From Lunularia cruciata (taxonomy: Eukaryota > Streptophyta > Marchantiopsida > Lunulariales > Lunulariaceae), in NCBI GenBank assembly GCA_948567375.1, contig OX419762.1, forward strand, positions 33,423,465 to 33,487,464: a stretch of 64,000 nucleotides of DNA, read 5' to 3'. Below, piece after piece: positions 56,201-64,000 of the stretch (the first letter of the stretch is position 1; each line of letters opens with the position of its first letter). The position numbers and the translations under genes are program-made. The notes beneath the pieces were generated by a model. That model was not told the origin of the DNA. It searched no databases and worked only from the letters and a program-made list of their open reading frames with translations.

Positions 56201-57034
56201 AGAACATGGCCCCCTGCTTTGAGCCTGCTCCCTTCCCGAGTACTAGTCTCCAATCCGACTCTGTCTAGCGAGCCGGATTTCCTCTCTTCCCTTCTTCCTC
56301 GGGTCCATCAAGACACTTGCACTCGATGATCTCTGTCATGAAATTTGGAAAACTCACGTTCTAGTTCCACGCCAAGAAGGTGATCCAAAGTCGGCTCAAG
56401 ACTTCAATCCTTGCGATCACATCTAACTTCCGAATTGCATGATTTCTCATTGCAAATTTGGAGTTCTTCTTTCCTCCTCCCATCTCTCCTGCTTTCTCAT
56501 TGTCTCTTGGTTTCACTCTTGCAACTTCTCCCTTACACACTAGTACGTTTCCAACTCTATTTCCCTTCCCACAATCACCTGCAGGACGACTTCTCAACGG
56601 CAAAGGAAAATTACTCGACATTTCGTCATTGCGAGTTTGAGTTTTATAGAGTTGCACTTTCTTCATCTTTCTTCACTTTGAGTTTCTACCAAGAAATCAC
56701 ACCTCCTGCATGCACCTATCACTGTCAAGCAAACTTCGTGCATATGGGCTGCCGATTTTTGAATGGTCCCTTTTTGAATTTCTTGCCCCGATGAAAGGTT
56801 GTTAGACTGACTTCACCTTGGGTTGAGCTCCCCCGATACAAAGACTCCTTACTTCGGGTTGTGTGCTAATAGGGCATTTCCGAGTACTTTGCCTTATGAC
56901 CCAAAGTCACTTTACTTTGGGTTTCACCCCAAAGATTCTGTTCTTTGCCTTCTTTGGCCATACAGGCACAATCCAACTTCTCTATACACTTCTTCTTCTT
57001 TATTTTGAAAAAAAACAAAAATGTGGGCACCACA
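53279..57034 (-). mobile_element. CC element copy 2, complete: TG...CA ends, no LTRs seen
   Basis: 3756 bp inserted in Chr1 RT. The minus strand begins TGTGGTGCCCACATTTTTG (57034) and ends GCCGGGTTGTCACA (53279). Flanks GTACT (53274-53278) and ATACT (57035-57039) form a 5-bp duplication with one mismatch, and removing the insert restores the RT reading ...HSTSPWRAP. The terminal sequences are not repeats of each other beyond TGTG, so neither LTRs nor long inverted repeats are seen. One decayed gene fills the middle (54253-56360). The last kilobase (53279-54250) is noncoding. It may be a non-autonomous LTR-type derivative, a giant solo LTR, or something new. Confidence 0.8.
54253..56360 (-). 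pseudogene. CC gene: large charged coiled-coil protein (broken)
   Basis: Read on the minus strand with shifts. An N-terminal conserved patch (KRGNPA, TESDWRLVLGKGAG, NGYKVESYKDSVKR) lies at about 56290-56110. A basic, nuclear-signal-like stretch NSKKRSRQGKAKD follows (about 55740), then an acidic run AAAEEEEEVQVEIEAEDN (about 55470), then heptad-type coiled coils with EEENSELKKSITRGEEEREV (about 55075), ELQQRVMESVEEKKQLWQRE (about 54830) and the final ORF at 54253-54507. Original length was probably 650-750 aa. The N-terminal patch is shared with copy 3 at protein level. No RT or integrase. Function unknown; a Gag-like structural or captured coiled-coil protein are both possible. Confidence 0.65.
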
Positions 57035-57039
57035 ATACT

Positions 57040-59131
57040 ATGTCATATGAAATCCTTCTCCAAAAACTTGGTAAGTGTTGTTCACAACTCCTCCATCTCC
57101 TTTGGTGAGAGCAAATAAATTGGTCTACTCACTAGATTACTCCTTGGCAATAACTCAATCTTGAAGGAAATACCACAATTGGAGTGTAATTCCTTTGGTA
57201 GATCATCTAGAAACACATTCACAAACTCTTGAACTATTTGATCAACCCATTGCTTGATGAGGCTCTTGACCCCCCTCAAATTCTCCTTGTGTAATCGGCT
57301 TGATCCACACCGTGAAGACAGACTTATCTTTCTCCAAAGTTTGCTCTATAGCTACGTCACTGACAAACTTCCCATCTAGGGACTTATCTTCCTCCAAAAT
57401 TTGTCCTTTGGCTACTTTCTTGACAAACTTCCCATTTTGGGACTTATCTTCCTTCAAAGTTTGCTCTATAGTTGCTCCTTTGACAAACTTCTCATCTTGA
57501 GACTAACTATTCTTAGGTGTCTTACTCAAAGGTGCCAAATAACCTAATTGGAAATTCCTACCTTGGTGTTATACTTGAATTCATCATTGGGTCCAATCAA
57601 ATTGAACCTTATGACGTTCAAGCAAAAGAAAACCCAAAATGACATCATAATGTAGAGGTGCCACTACAAACCTCATACATTCCAAATACTCCTTCCCAAT
57701 CCTTAATGTAATAGGATATGAGGTATGGAAAGTAGAACCCTTTCTACCATCTACCATCATCAATCTACTTCTAATTACTAGCTTGATAGGAATATGTAAC
57801 TCCTTTGCTAATTGCATGGACATACAATTCTCTAAACTTCTAGAATCAACCAAAATCCTACAATCACAATCAAATATATCAGACCTTACAAGTGGAGAAA
57901 ACTTGTATAGGTCTAGCCTTTGATCCCATTAGAACTAGTCTTATTCCCAATAGGTGGCTCAAAATCTCCTATTGAGATTCCTTGTTTCTCTGATCATTCT
58001 ACTCCACAAACTCCATGTAGGCAACTCATCAAGGTTGCACATTCTTGAGTTGACATTCAGCGATGCAATATCTAATCTGGTGACAATAAAAACAACCACC
58101 ATTTTGTCGTAATTTTTCTCTAATTGTGGTGCCAAGTGGTCTTTATTGAATGATATCATTCTCCATTGGTGTTAACTCCTCTACTCGGATGTAGTGTATT
58201 GGTAGGTTTTGTGGAGGTGGAGGTCAAGACTAAGTTGTTGCAACCAAGAAATCAAAGCGTTTAGCCAACCGCATGGCTTCCTCCAAGTGTTGTGGCTATT
58301 GCATAGTTACCTTTAATTTGGTTTGTGACTTCAAGCCCCTCACAAATCAAACCAAAGCTTCACCTTCTAGTATATATGAAATTTGCATGATAGTGTTTTA
58401 GAATTGCATGATGGAATTTCTTATAGAGCCAATCTACTTCAATTTTGCCAACCTATCACATGCAGCTTGTGTGGTAGTTATAGCTTGGAATCAACCAATT
58501 ATTGCACTCTTGAATTTGCCCAAGTCAAGATTGGTGCAACAAATTGCCATTCAACTTGCTCCACTCAAAATTGCCACCATAGCTTTGTTGCTCCATCAAT
58601 TGGTTGGAAGCCAAGAGAATCTATTTCCATTCATCTTGAAGATTAGTAGCTTCAAAATAACATTCATAGTCAAAAAAAAATTCTTCACTGCATCCAAAAG
58701 ATTCTTGCCTTCAAATACCTTGGGTTTTGGAAATTAGATTTGGTCTTCTCCTTCTCAAACTGGTGCTCTTTCTATGTGCTCTTATCATTGATAGTCTTGT
58801 TCATCTAACAATTGAGTAAGGTGCTTGATTTGTTGTTGCATAGCAATGAGAACCTTGGGCATTTCCACCATCACTACTACTCTATCACATTACTCCCAAT
58901 TTATCTAATTTATTAACACATAGATACAACACATCCATTGTTCTCCATAACTTATAATTGGAAGTACCAAGGGTTCCTTAGACAAGGTGATTGCATTTAG
59001 AAAATTCTACCCAAAGCGTGAGGTGATGAACTATGTGAAATGATGCTTGGGTAATATCCAAACACAAAAATCCCAATGGTTTGGCAAAAATGGCTTTGGT
59101 GTTCCATAAATTCCATCCATCCCATTTCTGC
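57040..59131 (-). pseudogene. Chr1 gag, protease and RT start (broken)
   Basis: Minus-strand order: gag remnants, a zinc knuckle CFYCHQIRYCIAEC (about 58115-58070; knuckle His replaced by Tyr), protease VDSRSLENCMSMQLAKEL (about 57850) with MRFVVAPLHYDVILGF (about 57660), a duplicated linker of DKSxxGKFVxxVA units (57310-57460), and the pre-RT segment FLDDLPKELHSNCG...IELLP (57220-57130) ending LTKFLEKDFI just before the CC insertion. Same layout as 2084-3610. Confidence 0.82.
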
Positions 59132-59142
59132 GCTAATACCAA

Positions 59143-59628
59143 TGTAAAAGACCACAACCAAGGAGAAAATAGGAGAATGGAAGATCACATAGAGACACTT
59201 GAATGAGAGAAAACTCCAAATGCTTAGCATGAGTTTCAGCTTTGGTATTTATAAGGAGCATATAAGGCTCTTGAGAAGCTTCTCCAGAAACTTCTTTGAG
59301 CCGTTTTCTTGGAGTGCAAGCCAAGTTAATTGGGAAGCTTCTCAAGAAGCTTCCTACTTGGAATGAAAGCTAAACTAGTTGGAAGCTTCTAGAAGCTTCC
59401 TTCTAAAAGCTATCTACTTGGGGTGCAAGTTAAGCTATTCGAGTAGCATCCCAAGAAGCTTCCCAAGAAACTTCCTCCTAAAAGTTACCACTTGGTATGC
59501 ATGTTACCTAATACTTGGGAGGGTACCAAGTAGCTTCCTAGATACTTCCAAAATATTTTAGGCTAATTTGCCCCATTCGCTACTTTGTTAGCCTTGACTA
59601 ACTTCATTGCTAACTCCATATTGTTACA
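59143..59628 (-). repeat. Chr1 5' LTR with heat-shock-element-like array
   Basis: 486 bp, minus-strand TGTAACAATATGGAG...GGTCTTTTACA, with a degraded initiator-Met primer site next to it (TGGTATTAGC). Contains GAAGCTTCTAGAAGCTTC at 59382-59399, four perfect alternating GAA/TTC units, and TATAAATA (59246-59253) about 130 bp downstream in transcription direction. Confidence 0.88.
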
Positions 59629-60480
59629 ATAGTGGTGAACCTTGTAAGATAGTCTAGAGCAATTTTACCTTCACTCATGAGTTTTTAGCTTTCCATGTTT
59701 ATTGAGAGGGAGGTCCTTGACTTGTTTGGGGACTCAAAGTTATAATAATTGGTGCAACCCAATGCCAATAAAAGAGAGCAAGTAATGGGTTTCCATATTG
59801 GTCTCATAGCCATTTCAATAGAGTTAGAGGCATCTAAGCCTTAGGTTTTAGGTCAGGTTATGGACTTAATTGCTTGACTTGGATGATGAGCCTTGGATTG
59901 GTTCAGCAAAGTAGTATAGGTTGGACAAGTATCACCACTTGGACACATGTGAGCTTTGTACCTATCAAGATTGTTCAAGCACATGTTGGGAGTGACATGT
60001 CAAGTGAATATAGTATTCTTTGGTCCAGAACCATTGATTACTAGTGAGATTGGTCTACTTGGCATATATCCAAGTGACAATGATCAACTTAGAATACTCC
60101 CTTGGTGTACTTGGGATGTAGTTAGAGGACATGTGTAGCTAGAGGATGTTGTGGCTAGAGTAGAAGGAGATTTCTACAATGATATTGTGGACTCTAGTTT
60201 GGTGCATGATAATAATATTTCAATGTAACAACCAATCAATGCATCTTCTACCTCTATAGTGGTTATAAAGGATAATTGGAGCCAAAACTTAGACCTGAGC
60301 TTATAAGAGGAGAGAGATTGAGAGTTTGGAGGTTCTTGAAGAGCAACATGAGTTATTTTGCCTTGAGTATGAAGGATATGGGTGGTCATAGTGGACTTAT
60401 TATTTGGATTGAACTCTGACTAGTGATACACTAGTCTTTTAATTTCCCTATAAATGTAGTGATTATGGAGAGGATCTTGA
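59629..60480. other. Unassigned decayed DNA right of Chr1
   Basis: Begins with the ATAGT duplication. A 60-codon plus-strand ORF (59956-60138) reads PLITSEIGLLGIYPSDNDQL but matches nothing I recognise. Probably the 5' part of the Ty3 element whose RT follows. Confidence 0.25.
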
Positions 60481-61560
60481 TTTAGCATAAGAATGAGGCC
60501 TATTTAAGGTTGCTCACACAAAGAATATGCTTTGGCCATAATGATGCCAACTAAGAGGGATATGCATGACAACTACATTGGTATGCACATGTGTGGAGAT
60601 TATTGTCCAACCAAAAGATTGAGGTTAATCATTATGTTATTTATACACCACAAGAGTTATTTGATGCAATTGGGCATGCACATATCTTTAGCACTTTGGC
60701 TCTTCAAGAAAGGTATGATCAATTGCCCATTAGGGAAGAAGACAAGATCAAGAAAATGCATTTGATGATTGATCCTCATGGCAAGGATCTATTACATCAA
60801 TGGTCTTCCTTACCACTTGGGTTAAAGAACATTCTTGTTAAGTTACAGAGTCATGGATATGATCCTAACACATTAGATTTTGCTTGATGTTATATTAATG
60901 ATATATTGGTCTATAGTGCTACCATAGAAGAGCATGAGAGATACTTGTTAGTGGTTTTTGAGAGATTTAGATTTCATTGACTCAAATTACATCATGAGAT
61001 GCAAATTCTTCCAAAATTAGGTTCAGTATTTAGATCATATTACCTGCTTAAGTGCCCGTGGTGTTCAAAAAAAATAATGTGGAAAAAATTGCACATATTA
61101 TTTGAATTAAAAATGTGAGTAGGGTGCAAGAATTCCTTGGATTAGCAAACCTTTATTGACAAATGAGAGTAGGGTGCAAGAATTCCTCGATTAGCAAACT
61201 TTTATTGACAAATGAGAGTAGGGTACAAACATTCCTTGGATTGGAAATCATTTATCACCAATATGTTAAAGAATTTAGTGCAATTACCAAGTTCTGAAAA
61301 AATTGACCAAGCTTACACATGAATGGTGTTGGGAAGATGAGCCAAAAAGGGCTTTTGTGAGAAGTTGCCATCTTCTCAAATCCTCAAGAGATCCATCAAA
61401 GTATTCCTATTCTAGGTTTATATTGATTGGAGCACAATGAGGCTTGGAGAAGTGCTCACCCAACAAAATGATGAGGAGAAAGAGTTTGTGGTGGCCTGTG
61501 CTATTTATTCCAAAATTCAACTATGGCCAATTAAAACTTATATGAGTGAGAGTGCTTAAC
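60481..61560 (+). pseudogene. Decayed Ty3/gypsy RT, plus strand
   Basis: Plus-strand pieces: PTKRDMHDNYIGMHMCGDY (60541), then in another frame ELFDAIGHAHIFSTLALQER and YDQLPIREEDKIKKM (60650-60760), LHQWSSLPLGLKNILVKLQ, then CYINDILVYSATIEEHERY (about 60885; YIDD changed to YIND), FERFRFH and KLHHEMQIL. A connection-domain-like repeat QEFLGLANLY is triplicated at 61125-61250. It is a Ty3 family different from the chromoviruses and from family 1. Confidence 0.75.
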
Positions 61561-61829
61561 AAAAGTGTGGGTAGTAGCACATTTATGACATTAATTTTTT
61601 GGAAATTCCTTCACTTTCATCATTGTACATCAACCATTGAAATGATTGATGGAGTCTTACAAGCTTTTAGTGAAGCTTGCAAGAGTATGATTTCATGGTT
61701 GGTTTTTCATAAATCTAGAATAATGAATAGTGATGCAAATATGTTGGAAAGAATCTATGTATCAATTAGCATGATCAAGTAGGAACACACTACCGTGGTA
61801 AGATGAATCAAGAGATGGTACTTGGTTGG

Positions 61830-63359
61830 TATAAAACACCAAGGAGAGAAATATGACAATGGAAGATCAAGTGTAAGATCACATTGAAACTCTCAAGTGA
61901 AAAAAACTTTGAATGCCTAGTTTGAGCTTGGGCTTTGGTATTTATGGGCTACTTGGATAAAAGGTTCCCAAGAAGCTTCTAAGGAAAGTTTAATTTAGAA
62001 ATAACCTTACTTGGATTGCAAACTAAGCTAAATTTTTACTTGGTATATAAGCTAAGCTAGCCTTCAACATGACATGCAAATTACTCAACCTTTGGAAAGT
62101 TCTTAGAAGCTTCTTAGATGCCTCTATATCCAAGAAATTTGCCTATTTATATGCTAATTCTACAACTTGTTAGTTATATTTAGCTTCTACTAACTCGATA
62201 TTATTACATATTCCTCCACCGCTAGTTGGTGACACTCCTTGTCACCATGAAATCCTTTTAACTCCCCATAGCCACTTGTGGATTTTGGAGATGAGAAAGA
62301 GGCCTCCATGTGGCATTGTGAAGAGAATACACTTTCCACAGGATCTTATTATCAATGTATTTTTGGTGGCCATATTAGAATCATGTATTAAAGTATATAA
62401 TAAACTTTCTATTCTTCATGATTGTTAACAAGGATTGGAAGAAGAAGAGGTTGGAGGCAGGTAGGAAAGGAATAGAGAGTCTTAACTATGTAAGAAAAAA
62501 AGAGTTTTAACTTGGACACATGGAAGACATGATGGATTTCATGTGACTAGGAAGGGCCATTCTGTAGGTAACAAGAGAATGATATGAACAATATCAAAGG
62601 GACCTACCCAATTGGGAGCAAGTTTATGAACTTTGGTGTCAAAAGAGAGATGAAGGTGACTAGAGGAAAGCATGACCTCATCACCTATTTGAAAAGTGAT
62701 TACAACAATCACTATCAACATATTGCTTTTGCCAATTTTGAGCAACAAGAAGATGAGACTTAGCTTGATGTAAAGAAATAGATAGCTTAGACAAGCAGAT
62801 GGAAGTATGAGAGAAAGGAGATGGTGATGGAGCAAGAAGAAAATCTAGAACAAGTGGATCTTGCCCATAATTAAGGAAGAAGAGAGAGAAGCATGTTCTT
62901 GTCTACTATTTGAACTATTGTAGACAAACTTTGTAGCCACAAGTAATCCAATTAATGTGATGAATCTTTACAAAGACACATATCATATCCTCCAAAGTGA
63001 AATTTGTGCCTTCTATTTGCCCATCAGTTTGAGAATGATAGATGGTAGACAAGACAAGCTTGGTACAAAGGAATTTGAAAAGCATTTGCCAGAAATTACT
63101 AGTGAATCAAGAATCACAATCAAAGATGAGAATCCTTGGGATCCAATTATGTTTGAAGACTGTATTGACATAGATATTGGCCAACATTGGAGCAACCACA
63201 ATGTCCATGGTAGGTTCTAGGTGAATTCCTTGCTAAGCTTATCAATAAATACCACAATTGTTGTATGATCTTGATCCATCTTTGGCAAGGATGTGATGAG
63301 GTCTAGACTTATATGTTCCTAGTGTGTAGATTGAATGCAGAGTGGTAAGAGTAGTCCAT
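61830..63359 (-). mobile_element. Chr2: 3' part of a dead chromovirus
   Basis: 3' LTR 61830-62208 (379 bp, very diverged), then the C-terminal pol region: chromodomain-area remnant, integrase end FQIGDEVMLSSSHLHLSFD and KLAPNWVGPFDIVHI (about 62690-62580), and integrase-core DNA up to 63359, homologous to Chr1 50616-51740. It is interrupted at 63360 by CC copy 3; the rest lies beyond the window. Confidence 0.8.
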
Positions 63360-64000
63360 TGTGGTACCCACATTTTTTGTTTTTCTCTGTTTATTGGTGT
63401 TTAAGAGAAGAAGTGAGCACTGGAAGTCAAATTGCGGATGAAGAATGGACAGAAGTAACTTTGGAGGACATCCAAAGAAGACAACATTGGATCCGATGAT
63501 GGAGGTCTTCAGAAGAAGAGTACGACGGAAAAAGTCCAAAGAGCACCGTTTTTGGGTCGGAAGGCGCAAAAGATACAAAGACCATTTAACAACCTTGGTA
63601 CATGGCAAGAAAGTTCACTTTCAAGAAATGGCGGAGGCAGAAGAAGCATATCTTGACAGTGACCAAGATCAATACGCAGAAGAGAGAAGGTCAAAATTAG
63701 CTACCAGTAATTGTGAGGAGGGTCCCAAGGTGAAAGGGAAGAGAGGAAATCCGGCTCAATGGACTGAGTCAGATTGGACGTTAGTATTGGAGAGAGAAGC
63801 AGGAGAGCCAACAGGGATCACCTTCTATTGGAAGTGTGATGCTATAGAAGAAACGGCGGAAATTTGCAACTCACTTTTTGCTCCAAGAACGACGAATGGA
63901 TACAAGGTGGAGTCCTATCGGGACCTGATTCGGAGAAGTATCGTGGGGGCAATGATGGCCATGTTCAAGCCAGAACAAACCACATATGTGAACATGCAGC
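63360..64000 (+). mobile_element. CC element copy 3, 5' end
   Basis: Starts TGTGGTACCCACATTTTTTG, the same terminus as copies 1 and 2, inserted in Chr2 integrase in the opposite orientation to its host. The left flank is TCCAT; the partner lies outside the window. It carries an open reading frame. Confidence 0.8.
63628..64000 (+). CDS. CC gene, N-terminal part, open to window end
   Basis: Starts MAEAEEAYLDSDQDQYAEER and stays open for 124 codons to the window edge. Contains KGKRGNPAQWTESDWTLVLE, NGYKVESYRDLIRRSIVGAM and MFKPEQTTYV. The same patches occur in broken form in copy 2 (TESDW-LVL, NGYKVESY-D, and KPE-TTYV after a 1-base loss), so this copy looks better preserved. The residues before KGKRG differ from copy 2. 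Domain not recognised; likely N-terminus of the coiled-coil protein. Confidence 0.6.
   Translation, partial: MAEAEEAYLDSDQDQYAEERRSKLATSNCEEGPKVKGKRGNPAQWTESDWTLVLEREAGEPTGITFYWKCDAIEETAEICNSLFAPRTTNGYKVESYRDLIRRSIVGAMMAMFKPEQTTYVNMQ

Larger units (their letters stand above)
50141..59628 (-). mobile_element. Chr1: full-length dead chromovirus carrying a nested CC element
   Basis: LTRs at 59143-59628 (5') and 50141-50615 (3'). Between them are gag, protease and the RT start (59131-57040), a 3756-bp CC insertion (53279-57034), and the rest of RT, RNase H, integrase and chromodomain (53273-50616). The 5-bp duplication is GTAGT (50136-50140) versus ATAGT (59629-59633), one mismatch. Without the CC insert the element is about 5.7 kb. 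Numerous stops make it non-functional. Confidence 0.9.

Overview
The window is plant nuclear DNA made almost entirely of transposable elements, most of them decayed. The evidence is Ty3/gypsy gag-pol reading frames, chromodomain retrotransposons with an initiator-Met primer site, a non-LTR retrotransposon, and a degraded fragment of plastid atpB. Deep nesting, many old mutated copies and the absence of any recognisable host gene suggest a large, TE-swollen seed-plant genome. A gymnosperm is possible, but that is only an inference. I found no convincing host gene, tRNA, rRNA or CRISPR.

Layout. 1-10.4 kb: two inverted copies of a pyrimidine-rich long-LTR-like family (1-2075 minus, 6765-10290 plus) enclose a truncated chromovirus (2084-4043), an LTR scrap of family 1 (4048-4405) and a plastid atpB pseudogene (about 5710-6375). 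10.4-22.3 kb: one decayed LINE on the minus strand, interrupted by a complete young Ty3 element (element A, 10724-18561) and by a solo LTR of the same family (19121-19808). 22.3-34.3 kb: chromovirus ends and a fragment of an unfamiliar coiled-coil element (called CC here), into which a second complete Ty3 element (element B, 24720-32554) has inserted. A and B are in opposite orientation. 34.3-42.4 kb: a decayed Ty3 element hosts a deletion derivative of family 1 (element C, 36668-41602), followed by one more family-1 LTR. 42.4-50.1 kb: mostly unrecognised decayed DNA with a solo chromovirus LTR. 50.1-59.6 kb: a full-length but dead chromovirus (Chr1) with a target-site duplication, carrying a complete 3.76-kb CC element inside its RT. 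59.6-64 kb: Ty3 RT remnants, the 3' end of another chromovirus (Chr2), and the start of a third CC copy running off the window.

How the parts work together. Family-1 elements A and B have 692-bp LTRs (no difference seen between the two LTRs of A, two differences in B). Each has a tRNA-type primer site, a leader with a short ORF, a separate 157-aa ORF carrying two zinc-binding motifs, and an intact 1608-aa Gag-PR-RT-RNaseH-INT polyprotein. They look recently mobile. Chromovirus LTRs carry heat-shock-element-like GAA/TTC arrays upstream of a TATA box. The CC elements look non-autonomous: TG...CA ends and a 5-bp duplication, but no long terminal repeats seen, and a single decayed gene for a charged coiled-coil protein. 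All identifications are by eye; no database search was possible.
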